A stretch of DNA of 64,000 nucleotides from an uncultured Clostridia bacterium (GCA_947627465.1 CANQWD010000010.1:1-64000), one strand, 5' to 3'. Shown: positions 26,919 through 35,865, counted from the stretch's first letter. Notes: a model not told the origin generated them from the letters alone. Translations and numbers: made by a program.

Positions 26919-28382
26919 TTGCCGAAAATGAACGAGATGAAATTAAATCAAGACCGCGCTCCGCTTTACGAGGCTATGCGCGAGTATCGGAACAACCGTG
27001 TGGTGAAGTTCGACGTGCCGGGGCACAAGGGCGGGCGCGGAAATAAAATTCTTACAAGTTTTCTGGGTGAAAACTGTCTTAAAATTGACGTGAATTCGAT
27101 GAAGCCGCTCGACAACCTCTGTCACCCCGTGTCCGTTATAAAGGAAGCTCAGGAGCTTGCCGCGGACGCTTTCGGAGCGGCAAGTTCGCTGTTTATGGTG
27201 AACGGCGCTACGGGCGCGGTTCAGGCAATGATAATGAGCGTGTGCAAGGCGGGCGACAAGATAATTCTGCCGCGAAACGTTCACAGAAGCGCCATAAACG
27301 CGCTTGTTGTTTGCGGAGCTTTGCCCGTTTACGTAAATCCCGGAGTAAACGGCGAGCTTGGTATTCCTCTTGGAATGACGCCCGAGGAAGTGGAGCTTGC
27401 CATTGTTCAAAACCCGACCGCCAAAGCGGTTTTGGTAAACAATCCCACTTACTACGGCATTTGCTCCGATTTGAAGAAAATAGTCGAGATCGCGCATAAA
27501 CACGGTCTTTTGGTGTTGTGCGACGAGGCTCACGGAACGCATTTTTACTTCGGCGAGGGTTTGCCGATAAGCGGAATGGCGGCGGGCGCGGATATGGCGG
27601 CGGCTTCCGTTCACAAGACGGGCGGTTCGCTCACGCAAAGCGCGATACTCCTAATGGCGGACACGGTAAACCCCGACTACGTTCGTCAGGTGATAAATTT
27701 AACGCAGACGACTTCGGCAAGCTACTTGTTAATGGTATCGCTCGATCTGGCGCGGCAGAATTTGGCGCTGAACGGGCGCGAGTTCTACTCGAAAACCGTT
27801 GAGTTCGCCGAATATGCGCGGCGCGAGATAAACGCGATAGGCGGCTATTACGCGTTCGGAGAGGAACTTTGCAACGGGCGCGATTTTTACGCGTTCGACG
27901 ATACGAAATTGTCCGTTCACACAAGAGCGATGGGCTTGGCGGGAATAGAAGTCTATGACCTGTTGCGCGACGAGTACGATATTCAAATAGAGTTCGGCGA
28001 CATCGGCAATATACTCGCGATAATAACGGGCGGCGACCGCGCGCAGGATATCGAGCGCTTAGTAAGCGCGCTTTCCGAGATAAAGCGGCTTTACGGGCGT
28101 TCTCCCGCGGGACTGTTCGACCACGAATACATAAATCCCACTGTGGACATGCCGCCGCAAGCCGCGTTCTACGCGAAGCGCGTATCAATGCCGATAAACG
28201 AGACGGCGGGGCGCGTTTGCGGCGAGTTCGTGATGTGCTATCCGCCCGGAATACCCATTCTCGCCCCCGGAGAGCGCATTACGCGTGACATTCTCGACTA
28301 TATAGCGTATGCTAAGGAAAAGGGCTGTTCGCTTACGGGTCCTCAGGATATGAACGTGGAGTATCTGGAGGTTGTTGAATAA
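26919..28382 (+). CDS. Orn/Lys/Arg decarboxylase (aspartate-aminotransferase fold)
   Basis: This PLP enzyme of ~487 residues is the length of Bacillus SpeA (arginine decarboxylase), shorter than the inducible E. coli enzymes. It has FDVPGHKGGRG (~residues 31-41), the cofactor pocket NGATGAVQAMIM, CDEAHGTH (PLP-contacting Asp), and SVHKTGGSLTQSA with the Schiff-base Lys. Substrate among arginine, ornithine and lysine cannot be fixed by sight; arginine is favoured by length. No agmatinase or agmatine iminohydrolase gene is in the window. The start is uncertain: TTG 26919, ATG 26928 or ATG 26937. The next gene's ATG overlaps the stop by one base. Confidence 0.88.
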   Translation: MPKMNEMKLNQDRAPLYEAMREYRNNRVVKFDVPGHKGGRGNKILTSFLGENCLKIDVNSMKPLDNLCHPVSVIKEAQELAADAFGAASSLFMVNGATGAVQAMIMSVCKAGDKIILPRNVHRSAINALVVCGALPVYVNPGVNGELGIPLGMTPEEVELAIVQNPTAKAVLVNNPTYYGICSDLKKIVEIAHKHGLLVLCDEAHGTHFYFGEGLPISGMAAGADMAAASVHKTGGSLTQSAILLMADTVNPDYVRQVINLTQTTSASYLLMVSLDLARQNLALNGREFYSKTVEFAEYARREINAIGGYYAFGEELCNGRDFYAFDDTKLSVHTRAMGLAGIEVYDLLRDEYDIQIEFGDIGNILAIITGGDRAQDIERLVSALSEIKRLYGRSPAGLFDHEYINPTVDMPPQAAFYAKRVSMPINETAGRVCGEFVMCYPPGIPILAPGERITRDILDYIAYAKEKGCSLTGPQDMNVEYLEVVE

Positions 28383-28666
28383 TGGAAGACATCTTCAGCG
28401 ATGATTTCTTTACGGAGCGCACCGCGAACATAATTTACAGGCGCGAACACTCGACGCTCATCAGCAAAAAGCCTTACTCGCGCTGGGAAGAAATTCAAGA
28501 CGAATTTGAAGATTATCTGACAAACTTGAACTATACTTACGCGGATATTCTCGACTTTCTAATTGAGGATTACGGCATTGACGAAGACGAGCAACGGCAG
28601 CTTATCGAGTTCTTTAGATCGGATTGTACCGTTTTTGAGTGGGGAAGTCCGAATAAAATGTACTGA
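28382..28666 (+). CDS. Small acidic protein of unknown function
   Basis: The ATG overlaps the decarboxylase stop (TAATG). The 94-residue product is rich in Asp, Glu and aromatic residues (MEDIFSDDFFTERTANIIYR at the start), with no signal peptide or Cys motifs. The tight coupling suggests a role tied to the decarboxylase or simple cotranscription. I do not recognise the family. Confidence 0.7.
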   Translation: MEDIFSDDFFTERTANIIYRREHSTLISKKPYSRWEEIQDEFEDYLTNLNYTYADILDFLIEDYGIDEDEQRQLIEFFRSDCTVFEWGSPNKMY

Positions 28667-28681
28667 TTTTGAGGTATCAAA

Positions 28682-29272
28682 ATGGGCAGACGAAACGCCT
28701 CGCGCACCAAAAACCGCAACTACCGCCGCAAAATGCGCGCTTACAACACTCGGAGCAGGCTTTTTAACGGCAATGTTTACTATCCGGGAGAGTTTATCGC
28801 CGTGTGGGTGATAATTTTGGCGTCTATAGTCGGCTTGTGGATATTATGTTTGAACACGGGGCTGCATAAGCGCGACTACGTTCGGACGAATCTGGTTTAC
28901 GAGGGCAGTTACCGCAAAGAAGACCGCGTAGTGCTCACGCTTTCGGGCAAGGAATACAAGGCGTGGGCGGGCGATTGCGACCTTGAGGGCTTATATAAGC
29001 TCAAAGAGGGCGAGAGCCTTTCCGTTATAACCGCCAAGGACGACCTCGTCTGCATACGTTACGATAACAAGGAGCTGCTCTCGCAAGAGGACGCGGAACG
29101 TTACGACGCCGAAGATAAGCGCACCGTTTCGATATTTTGCGGAATATTGGCGGCATTCTGGCTTATATATGTAGCGGTGTCCGTTTACGTTATGTGTAAC
29201 GCAGAGCGGTTTCCGCGGCTTATAAAGTGGTTTGTAAAGCCGAGTTACCTTACAAGACCGCCGAGAAGATAA
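28682..29272 (+). CDS. Two-pass membrane protein of unknown function
   Basis: This 196-residue protein has a very basic N-terminal 25 residues (MGRRNASRTKNRNYRRKMRA) and a first membrane helix at ~41-57 (AVWVIILASIVGLWILCL). A ~90-residue soluble domain with beta-like pattern follows, then a second helix at ~150-172 and a basic C-terminus. Both ends should be cytoplasmic, with the central domain outside. GAGG lies nine bases before ATG. The family is not recognised. Confidence 0.7.
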   Translation: MGRRNASRTKNRNYRRKMRAYNTRSRLFNGNVYYPGEFIAVWVIILASIVGLWILCLNTGLHKRDYVRTNLVYEGSYRKEDRVVLTLSGKEYKAWAGDCDLEGLYKLKEGESLSVITAKDDLVCIRYDNKELLSQEDAERYDAEDKRTVSIFCGILAAFWLIYVAVSVYVMCNAERFPRLIKWFVKPSYLTRPPRR

Positions 29273-29287
29273 AGTGAGGAATTAAAA

Positions 29288-29737
29288 ATGGAAGATCACA
29301 CGGAGCTTTGGGACGACTATTCGATAGAGTTCTGTAAAAAGTTGGAGTACGGCTGTAACGGCGATTGGAAAAGGCTCGACCCCGACGAACAGGAGATAGC
29401 CGCGCTGTGGAAATTGGTTGTCGATACCAACAACGGCGGCTTTGAGCAGTTTTTTACTAATTGGGGCTACGAGTGCTATTGGTACGCTATGCGCGGTATT
29501 CAGAGAATGGGTTATACGGAACTTCTCGAACTGCTTCACGGTACTTATATGAATGTGTTTAATAAGTTCCGCGAGGACGCGCGGCTTACTTACTATTCGG
29601 ATATTTTCGATTACCTCACTGACGAGGACGAGAATATCCTTATGGAGACTAACACCGCGTTTTGGGAGCAGCACGGCGAGCGGCTTTGTAAGGATGCGTA
29701 TGAGTTTTATCACGACAAATTGAAAAAATCTACGTAA
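29288..29737 (+). CDS. DUF4375/DMP19-like acidic protein, copy 1
   Basis: The 149-residue acidic protein carries the pattern NNGGFEQFFTNWGYECYWYA (~residues 50-69), then an alpha-helical repeat (MRGIQRMGYTELLELLHGTY). This is the core of the DUF4375 family, which includes the Neisseria DNA-mimic DMP19. Some relatives sit beside toxin-immunity genes. The paralogue 170 bases downstream shares the same layout (~45% identity by eye). GAGGAATTA precedes ATG. A role as DNA mimic or immunity protein is inference from family only. Confidence 0.75.
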   Translation: MEDHTELWDDYSIEFCKKLEYGCNGDWKRLDPDEQEIAALWKLVVDTNNGGFEQFFTNWGYECYWYAMRGIQRMGYTELLELLHGTYMNVFNKFREDARLTYYSDIFDYLTDEDENILMETNTAFWEQHGERLCKDAYEFYHDKLKKST

Positions 29738-29770
29738 CATTTGGCTAAATGCAGCAATGCGGCGGCGCAT

Positions 29771-29890
29771 AAATTTCAAAAAGTGTCAAAATTTTGCGAA
29801 GCGAAATTTTGACCGGTCTTGAGTTTGAAGCGCAACGGAGGGAGCGAAGCGACCGCAGTGAGCATTAAAACTCAAGATTTTGAAATTATT
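29771..29890. repeat. Folded ~120-bp repeat element, copy 1
   Basis: Terminal inverted repeats AATTTCAAAA/TTTTGAAATT enclose a perfect-looking hairpin GTCAAAATTT...AAATTTTGAC. A second stem CTTGAGTTT/AAACTCAAG caps a GC-rich arm (GGAGGGAGCGAAGCGACCG). A nearly identical copy lies at 41401-41520. Both end just before a ribosome-binding site. Confidence 0.9.
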
Positions 29891-29906
29891 TAAATAAGGA
29901 GATAAA

Positions 29907-30347
29907 ATGGAAGAATACAGTGAGATTTGGGACGAATTTGCCATTGAGTATAACGACAAACTTGAAAGTGAATGCAATGGTGATTGGGAAAAGCTCAATG
30001 AGACGGAAAAGGAAATAGCGGCGCTTTGGAAGCTGACAGCGGACGTGTTCAACGAAGGCTTGCTGGAGTTTTTCGTAAATTGGGGTTACGATTGTTATAC
30101 TTACGCTATGCGCGGGATAAAGCGCGTGGGCTGTGATGAATTGTACAAGCTGCTCGATAATGCGTACAAGAAAGTATTGGACAAGTTTAAAAACGATAAG
30201 CGGATAAAGTCTTATGAAGATATTTTGCAGTATCTTTCCGAGAGCGACAATGAGATACTCGAGGATGTTTTCGATAAGTTTGACGAGAAATACGGCGAGG
30301 AACTTTGCGAAGCAGCGTATAAATTCTACAGCGGCAAGGCTGAGTGA
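29907..30347 (+). CDS. DUF4375/DMP19-like acidic protein, copy 2
   Basis: This 146-residue paralogue of the preceding gene begins MEEYSEIWDEFAIEYNDKLE and contains LLEFFVNWGYDCYTYAMRGI at the same position as the family core. The canonical NGGF has changed to NEGL. It is strongly acidic. It is separated from copy 1 by the folded repeat element, which ends 16 bases before its ATG and directly precedes the AAGGAG site. It is probably a tandem duplicate that has diverged. Confidence 0.75.
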   Translation: MEEYSEIWDEFAIEYNDKLESECNGDWEKLNETEKEIAALWKLTADVFNEGLLEFFVNWGYDCYTYAMRGIKRVGCDELYKLLDNAYKKVLDKFKNDKRIKSYEDILQYLSESDNEILEDVFDKFDEKYGEELCEAAYKFYSGKAE

Positions 30348-30363
30348 CAAAAGGCGGGTTAAT

Positions 30364-31215
30364 ATGGAGCTTTGGTTTACGGAAAATCACACGGAAAGCG
30401 TGCGGTTCTCGATAAAGATAGAGCGGCACTTGGTGTCGGAGCAAAGCGAGTTTCAGAAGATAGATATTATGGAAAGTTCGGAATTGGGGCGCATTCTTGT
30501 GCTGGACGGCTTTCTTATGCTCACCGAAAAGGACGAGTATATTTATCACGAGATGATAACTCACGTGCCGATGTCGGTAAATCCCGAGATAAAGCGCGTT
30601 TTGGTTATCGGCGGCGGCGACGGCGGCGCTGTTCGCGAACTTTGCCGTTTTAAGAGCGTGGAGCACATCGACCTTGTGGAGATTGACAGGCGCGTTGTGG
30701 AATTGTGCCGAGAGTATCTGCCGTTTACCGCGTGTTCTCTTGACGATCCGCGCGTGCATATTCACTATGAGGACGGCTTAAAATTCGTTCGCCGAGCGGA
30801 AAACGAATACGATCTTATAATCGTTGACAGTACAGACCCGTTCGGTCCCGGCGAGGGATTGTTTACAAAAGAATTTTACGGAAATTGTTACAAGGCGCTG
30901 AACGACACGGGAATACTTGTGAATCAGCACGAGAGCACGTTCTACGACGAGTACGCTCGGGCGATGAAACGCGCTCACGAGCGTATCAAGAGCTTTTTCC
31001 CGACGGCGCTTGTGTATCAGGCGCATATCCCGACTTATCCGAGTGGGCAATGGCTTTTCGGGTTTGCCTCGAAGAAGTTCCACCCCGTGAAAGATCAAAA
31101 CGCGGATTGGTGGGTCTCTCAAGGATTAAAGACCAAGTATTACAACAGATTTGTGCACAGCGGCTGTTTCGCGTTGCCGAACAACGTGCGGGACGTTCTC
31201 GCGGGGAGAGTGTGA
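30364..31215 (+). CDS. speE: Spermidine synthase (polyamine aminopropyltransferase)
   Basis: This enzyme transfers the aminopropyl group from decarboxylated SAM to putrescine (or agmatine/cadaverine in some bacteria). I start it at ATG 30364 (MELWFTENHTES); a longer frame upstream overlaps the previous gene. The 283-residue protein has the SAM-type loop VIGGGDGGAVRELC (~residues 80-93), VEIDRRVVELC, DSTDPFGPGEGLFT with the catalytic Asp, and the gatekeeping HESTFYDE region. GGCGGG lies upstream of ATG. With speD it forms the classical spermidine route. Confidence 0.94.
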   Translation: MELWFTENHTESVRFSIKIERHLVSEQSEFQKIDIMESSELGRILVLDGFLMLTEKDEYIYHEMITHVPMSVNPEIKRVLVIGGGDGGAVRELCRFKSVEHIDLVEIDRRVVELCREYLPFTACSLDDPRVHIHYEDGLKFVRRAENEYDLIIVDSTDPFGPGEGLFTKEFYGNCYKALNDTGILVNQHESTFYDEYARAMKRAHERIKSFFPTALVYQAHIPTYPSGQWLFGFASKKFHPVKDQNADWWVSQGLKTKYYNRFVHSGCFALPNNVRDVLAGRV

Positions 31216-31230
31216 ATTTAAGGAGGTAAC

Positions 31231-31563
31231 ATGGATAATAAAGAACTTGACGAACAGGAAGAACGAAAAATGCAGATCAAATCCGTTAAGATGACGGGAA
31301 TCGTGGTTATGTCGGCAATGGTGCTGCTTGCGGTGAGCTTTGTTATACTCGGAGTTACGGTATCCGCGCAGTATCCGCAGAGACTTGCTTTTCTTATCGC
31401 GGCGGCGGGGGCGGGATTGCTCACGGCTGTGGCAACGGGGCTTACGCTTTTGCGCGTGGATAAACTTAAAAGCCGCAGATCGCTGATGATCGGCGGCGGC
31501 TGTATGCTGTTGGGGCTTGCCGTTATGCTGACGTTGGCGCTTATCGGGTTGTTGAGCAATTGA
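31231..31563 (+). CDS. Small three-helix membrane protein, unknown
   Basis: This 110-residue protein has an acidic cytosolic start (MDNKELDEQEERK) and three hydrophobic helices (~25-45, 51-72, 85-107). AAGGAGG precedes ATG at ideal spacing. No family is recognised. It lies 15 bases after speE, and its stop codon falls inside the start of a dispersed repeat element. Confidence 0.65.
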   Translation: MDNKELDEQEERKMQIKSVKMTGIVVMSAMVLLAVSFVILGVTVSAQYPQRLAFLIAAAGAGLLTAVATGLTLLRVDKLKSRRSLMIGGGCMLLGLAVMLTLALIGLLSN

Positions 31564-31645
31564 CAATTGACAGTTATTGTTTGTAATTGAATGACTGCCG
31601 CACCGAGAGAGCGTTTTCGCAAGTCTAAAATCGCAGTTTACACGA
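31562..31645. repeat. Dispersed TTGACAATGTACA-type repeat, copy 2
   Basis: AATTGACAATTGACAGTTATT and then ACTGCCGCACCGAGAG follow the stop codon. The order and sequence parallel the copy at 32.33 kb. Confidence 0.6.
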
Positions 31646-31673
31646 AATAAAATTTTTACGAGGAGAAATTATT

Positions 31674-32321
31674 ATGAATGGAAAAGTTGTGCCGGGGGTT
31701 ATAGTTATGGCGGCAATTTCGCTGTTTCTTATTATCTCCGGAGCGGTATCGCTGTTGAAGAACGGCTCCGCTTCTCCCGAAAGCGCGGGCAAGGGCGATG
31801 TTTGCGAGTTTTCATCTGTTTATGCTGTTGAGGCTCTGGAGATCAAACATTCCGTAAACCTCATTCCTACGGGCAAAGACCATTATTATCTTATGATAGC
31901 GTCCGACAACAGTGTAGCTCCTTTTCTTGTGAGAGCAAAGCCCTCTTTCATAGAAAAGAACTTCGTGGGCGGCATAGCGATGCTCGGTTCGCAGAAAATC
32001 AAGGGCAAGGTAACGCGGCTGAATTATAAAGCGGCTTCGGAAGTAAGCTCGATAAATTCAAAGCTGCTTGCCGAAAGCTTGATATCATCGGGCGAAGAAC
32101 TGGACAAGTACTATTACATAGATATGCGCTATAAGGAGTTCGGCGGACTGCGAATTCTTTGCGGCATAGGATTTGCGGCGCTGGTTGCCGTCGGCTTTAT
32201 CGGCGGCAGAAGCGGCACGCTCGGCAAGGGTGGCAACAAACTTTTGGGCGGTGTTTTCTTGATTTTGACGCTCGGTTTGTTGGTGCTTATGCTCTATACG
32301 TTAAGTATGAGCGGAATTTGA
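31674..32321 (+). CDS. Two-pass membrane protein with external domain, unknown
   Basis: This 215-residue protein has a membrane helix at ~8-26 and a ~120-residue extracytoplasmic domain (from SASPESAGKG to YKEFGG). Two close helices follow near the C-terminus (~158-176 and 188-210). GAGGAG precedes ATG. The middle domain repeats no known motif. The gene is bracketed by two copies of the dispersed repeat. Confidence 0.65.
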   Translation: MNGKVVPGVIVMAAISLFLIISGAVSLLKNGSASPESAGKGDVCEFSSVYAVEALEIKHSVNLIPTGKDHYYLMIASDNSVAPFLVRAKPSFIEKNFVGGIAMLGSQKIKGKVTRLNYKAASEVSSINSKLLAESLISSGEELDKYYYIDMRYKEFGGLRILCGIGFAALVAVGFIGGRSGTLGKGGNKLLGGVFLILTLGLLVLMLYTLSMSGI

Positions 32322-32400
32322 GCAATTGACAATGTACAGTTGACAGTTATTATTTGAAATTGAAACGCTGCCGCTTTGCGCGGCAATAACCGTCAAGTTT
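32322..32400. repeat. Dispersed TTGACAATGTACA-type repeat, copy 3
   Basis: AATTGACAATGTACAGTTGA is followed by TTATTATTTGAAATTGAAAC and a GC hairpin TGCCGC...GCGGCA. It starts at the stop of the upstream gene and ends before the dehydrogenase gene's AAGGAG site. Confidence 0.65.
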
Positions 32401-32430
32401 TGTATAATTTTGAATTAAGGAGAAAGAACT

Positions 32431-33636
32431 ATGGCACACAGAGCAATGATTATAGGAGCGGGCGGCGTTGCGAGCGTAGCGGTCGCGAAATGCTGTCAAA
32501 ACAGCGAGGTATTTGGAGAAATTATGATAGCCAGCCGTACTAAAGCAAAGTGCGACGCGCTTAAAGAGCGTTTTCAGCCGACAACCAAGACCGTTATCTC
32601 AACGGCGGCGGTGAACGCCGACAATGTTCCCGAGCTTGTGGCTCTCATTAAGGAGTACAAGCCCGAGATAGTTATGAATATAGCGCTTCCGTATCAGGAT
32701 TTGCATATTATGGACGCTTGCCTTGAATGTAAAGTGGACTACCTTGACACGGCAAATTACGAGCCGGAGGACACGGCGAAGTTTGAGTATTCGTGGCAGT
32801 GGGCGTACCGTGAGCGCTTTGAGAAAGCGGGTATCACGGCGGTTTTGGGCTGCGGCTTCGACCCGGGAGTTACGGGAGTGTTCTCGGCTTACGCTCAGAA
32901 GCACGAGTTCGACGAGATAAACTATATTGATATTCTCGACTGCAACGGCGGCGACCACGGCTATCCGTTCGCTACCAACTTCAATCCCGAAATAAATATC
33001 CGCGAGGTATCGGCTAAAGGCTCCTACATTGAGGACGGCAAGTGGGTCGAAACAGAGCCTATGGAGATAAAGCGCGTCTACAACTTTAAGGGCGTTGGCA
33101 AAAAGGATATGTATCTGCTCCACCACGAGGAGTTGGAGAGCCTTGCGCTCAACATCAAGGGAATTAAGCGCATACGCTTCTTTATGACATTCGGACAGAG
33201 TTACCTAACTCATTTAAAGTGCTTAGAGGACGTCGGAATGACCTCTATCGAGCCGATTATGTTCGAGGGCAAAGAGATAGTGCCGCTTCAGTTTCTTAAA
33301 GCCGTGCTTCCCGACCCCGCATCGCTCGGTCCGAGAACCAAGGGCAAGACAAATATCGGCTGCATATTCCAAGGCAAAAAGGACGGCAAACCCAAAAACT
33401 ACTACCTCTACAACATCTGCGACCACCAAGAGTGCTACAAGGAAGTCGGCTCTCAGGCGATTTCCTACACAACGGGAGTTCCCGCGATGATAGGCGCGGC
33501 TATGGTGCTCACAGGCAAGTGGAAAAAGCCGGGCGTGTTCAACGTTGAGGAGTTCGATCCCGATCACTTTATGGAGAACCTCAACAAGTGGGGCTTGCCG
33601 TGGGAGGAAAACCGAGACCCCGTTTTGGTGGACTAA
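32431..33636 (+). CDS. Carboxy(nor)spermidine dehydrogenase (saccharopine-dehydrogenase family)
   Basis: This NADPH enzyme (CASDH) condenses aspartate semialdehyde with putrescine or diaminopropane to carboxyspermidine or carboxynorspermidine. The 401-residue chain starts with a Rossmann loop MIIGAGGVASVAVAKC (residues 6-21). It has the substrate-domain segment NGGDHGYPFATNFNPEINIREV (split here by position ~171-192) and the family C-terminus with VPAMIGAAMVLTGKW. It is clearly of this family rather than true saccharopine dehydrogenase because the matching decarboxylase gene lies 2.7 kb downstream. AAGGAGA precedes ATG. Confidence 0.9.
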   Translation: MAHRAMIIGAGGVASVAVAKCCQNSEVFGEIMIASRTKAKCDALKERFQPTTKTVISTAAVNADNVPELVALIKEYKPEIVMNIALPYQDLHIMDACLECKVDYLDTANYEPEDTAKFEYSWQWAYRERFEKAGITAVLGCGFDPGVTGVFSAYAQKHEFDEINYIDILDCNGGDHGYPFATNFNPEINIREVSAKGSYIEDGKWVETEPMEIKRVYNFKGVGKKDMYLLHHEELESLALNIKGIKRIRFFMTFGQSYLTHLKCLEDVGMTSIEPIMFEGKEIVPLQFLKAVLPDPASLGPRTKGKTNIGCIFQGKKDGKPKNYYLYNICDHQECYKEVGSQAISYTTGVPAMIGAAMVLTGKWKKPGVFNVEEFDPDHFMENLNKWGLPWEENRDPVLVD

Positions 33637-33656
33637 ATGTTTAGGAGAAATATATT

Positions 33657-34073
33657 ATGCCAATATCCAAAATAAAAGCCGTTTTTTCAAGCGATATTCA
33701 AGAGGTGTGGAACGTTGTCACTTGCCCTCAAAACTACGCGGCTTGGCGCAGTGATTTAAGCAAAACCGAGATATTGGACGACAACCGCTTTGTTGAATAC
33801 ACCAAAGACGGCTACGCGACAACATTCACGATAACGCTGACCGAGCCGTTAAAACGTTGGGAATTTGATATGGAAAACGGCAATATGCGCGGTCACTGGA
33901 TGGGCGTTTTCAGTCAAAACGGTAATGAGACCGAAGTGGAATTTACGGAAGACGTAACGGCAAAAAAGCTGTTTATGAAGCCGTTTGTAAAGTCGTATTT
34001 GAAGAAACAACAGACGGCGTTTGTTACGGATATGAAAAAGGCATTGTCGGACGGTTTTTCATTTGGAGGATAA
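33657..34073 (+). CDS. SRPBCC-fold (polyketide-cyclase/START-like) protein
   Basis: This 138-residue protein starts MPISKIKAVFSSDIQEVWNV and continues VTCPQNYAAWRSDLSK, the 'xxhxxpxexVWxxhtdxxxxxxWxxd' pattern of SRPBCC/Bet v1-like ligand-binding proteins. It keeps the long C-terminal helix (FVTDMKKAL). Members bind hydrophobic ligands or act as cyclases or stress proteins; the ligand here is unknown. AGGAG precedes ATG, and the next gene starts one base after its stop. Confidence 0.75.
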   Translation: MPISKIKAVFSSDIQEVWNVVTCPQNYAAWRSDLSKTEILDDNRFVEYTKDGYATTFTITLTEPLKRWEFDMENGNMRGHWMGVFSQNGNETEVEFTEDVTAKKLFMKPFVKSYLKKQQTAFVTDMKKALSDGFSFGG

Positions 34074-34074
34074 A

Positions 34075-34467
34075 ATGACGGAACGGGAATTTAAATCAAA
34101 GGCGACCGAGCTTGTAAAAGTTATCATAAATAATATTGCGGATAAAAAATATGCCGAGCTTGCGGCTGCTGCTCAAATACATTCTTCTTGGGTGGAAGCG
34201 GGGCAAACGCAGGAGCAGGCGTTTTCAGAGTTTGGAAAATGGCTTGACGAACAGCTTGCTATGTGGGCGGAGGATGAGGAAAAGGAGTTCGTTATCGACC
34301 GTTTTGACGAAGCCTGTCTGGGAGATATTGAATTGGAGGAGGATAACACTTCTTTTACCACTTATAACCCCACAAACTCCGGAGAGGAGCTTGATCTTTG
34401 GTTTGAAATAGCTTTTAAAGTTGAAGAAAACGGAGAAATAACGGCAGCGCTTAATGTGAATTTTTAA
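34075..34467 (+). CDS. Acidic protein of unknown function
   Basis: The start is ATG 34075, with GGAGG nine bases upstream and overlapping the end of the SRPBCC gene; an in-frame TTG at 34063 is less likely. The 130-residue product is acidic and mainly helical in its first 75 residues (REFKSKATELVKVIINNIAD), then beta-like (LDLWFEIAFKVEENGEI). I do not recognise a family. The shape resembles small immunity or NTF2-like proteins, but this is a guess. Confidence 0.7.
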   Translation: MTEREFKSKATELVKVIINNIADKKYAELAAAAQIHSSWVEAGQTQEQAFSEFGKWLDEQLAMWAEDEEKEFVIDRFDEACLGDIELEEDNTSFTTYNPTNSGEELDLWFEIAFKVEENGEITAALNVNF

Positions 34468-34496
34468 AATTCGCGCGGCGGTAAGGAGAGCTTTCA

Positions 34497-34889
34497 ATGA
34501 AACATAAGGTAAAAGTGACCGTGATAGACAAAAAGCTGTACCCCGAATTACAAGCGCAGTATTGCGCCGACCCCAATTCGGGAGAATGTCCTTGCTATAA
34601 CGTCGGCGACGAGTTTATCTTTGAGAGAGACGACTTAAACGACCATTTCTGGCACGGCGGCTTAAATACGCTTGTAAAAACAAACGCCGACCCCGATACC
34701 GTTGCGGGCGGTCCGAAAATGCCGCATTGCTCCGAGATGTGGGACGCCGTTTCAAGATATATCTATACGGGTTTGCAGGGCGGCTCGATAATGCGCGGCT
34801 GGATGAAAGACGAAAACGTGATGATAGCGTGCTGCTCCGACGGCACGCGCCCCGTAGTTTTCAAAATAGAGCGGATAGATTACGAATGA
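34497..34889 (+). CDS. TIGR04076-family protein
   Basis: This 130-residue protein has conserved Cys residues in a GECPCYNVGDEFIF segment (~residues 29-42) and the C-terminal signature PHCSEMWDAVSRYIYTGLQG followed by a CCSDGTRPVVFKIERI stretch. This matches the TIGR04076 family, which is widespread in anaerobes and of unknown function. The Cys pattern suggests metal binding. AAGGAGAG precedes ATG. Confidence 0.8.
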   Translation: MKHKVKVTVIDKKLYPELQAQYCADPNSGECPCYNVGDEFIFERDDLNDHFWHGGLNTLVKTNADPDTVAGGPKMPHCSEMWDAVSRYIYTGLQGGSIMRGWMKDENVMIACCSDGTRPVVFKIERIDYE

Positions 34890-34914
34890 GAATTTTTCGC
34901 AAAGGAGTCACAAA

Positions 34915-35865
34915 ATGTTTTTAGCTGTAATTCTGCTTTTAGTGGGCTTTGTCCTGCTCGTCAAGGGCGCGGACATCTTTGTTGACGGAAGTTCGGGAAT
35001 AGCCCGAAAGCTCAAAATACCGTCTATAGTCATCGGGCTTACGATAGTTGCAATGGGAACTTCCGCTCCCGAGGCGGCGGTAAGCATAATTGCGGGCGTT
35101 CGCGGCTCTAACGATATAGCGGTGGGCAACGTAATTGGCTCGAATATGTTCAACCTCTTGGGAGTGCTGGGCATTGCGGCGCTTATAAAGCCCGTCCGCG
35201 TGGACGGCGAGATCGTAAAGAAACAGTTTCCGTTTATGCTGGTCGCAACGGCGGTATTGGCTTTTTCGGCGTTCGACGTGAAATTCGGAAACGGCGAGGC
35301 TAACGTGATTTCTCGAAACGAAGCGGTTATTATGATAATTTTGCTTGGTATCTTTCTTTATTCGATAGTCACTTTTGCATTAAACAACCGTCAGCCCGAA
35401 CCCGAGAACGCAAAGCCCGTCAGTCTTCCGAAGAGCATAATATTCACGATATTGGGACTTGTCGGGATAGTCATAGGCGGCGAGTTGGTGGTAAACAACG
35501 CGAAAACCATAGCTATCGGCTTAGGAATGAGCGAGACCTTAGCGGGGCTTACGATAGTCGCCGTGGGAACATCTCTTCCAGAACTTGTAACGAGCATTGT
35601 CGCCGCGAGAAAGGGAGAGAGCGACATCGCGGTCGGTAACGTCGTCGGCTCTAATGTGTTTAATATCCTGTTCGTGCTGGCGGCTTCCGCGGCTATCACG
35701 CCTATGAATATAAATGCGCAGGGGCTTACCGACTTGCTCATTCTTTTGTGCGTTTCGATACTCGGCTATATCTTCTGCTTTACAAACAAGACGGTAAGCC
35801 GCGTTGAGGGCGGAATTCTGGTCGCGCTTTACGGCGGGTATATGGCGTATGCGATAATACGCTAA
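34915..35865 (+). CDS. Sodium/calcium antiporter of the CaCA family (YrbG type)
   Basis: This 316-residue membrane protein has about ten hydrophobic helices and the two inverted alpha-repeats of cation exchangers: GLTIVAMGTSAPEAAVSI (~residues 42-59) with GNVIGSNMFNLLGVLG, and GLTIVAVGTSLPELVTSI with GNVVGSNVFNILFVLA (~205-255). The acidic residues in GTSxPE are the ion-binding sites. It should extrude Ca2+ (or another cation) against Na+ or H+. Its place within the polyamine cluster may reflect shared control of cation balance. AAAGGAG precedes ATG. Confidence 0.92.
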   Translation: MFLAVILLLVGFVLLVKGADIFVDGSSGIARKLKIPSIVIGLTIVAMGTSAPEAAVSIIAGVRGSNDIAVGNVIGSNMFNLLGVLGIAALIKPVRVDGEIVKKQFPFMLVATAVLAFSAFDVKFGNGEANVISRNEAVIMIILLGIFLYSIVTFALNNRQPEPENAKPVSLPKSIIFTILGLVGIVIGGELVVNNAKTIAIGLGMSETLAGLTIVAVGTSLPELVTSIVAARKGESDIAVGNVVGSNVFNILFVLAASAAITPMNINAQGLTDLLILLCVSILGYIFCFTNKTVSRVEGGILVALYGGYMAYAIIR

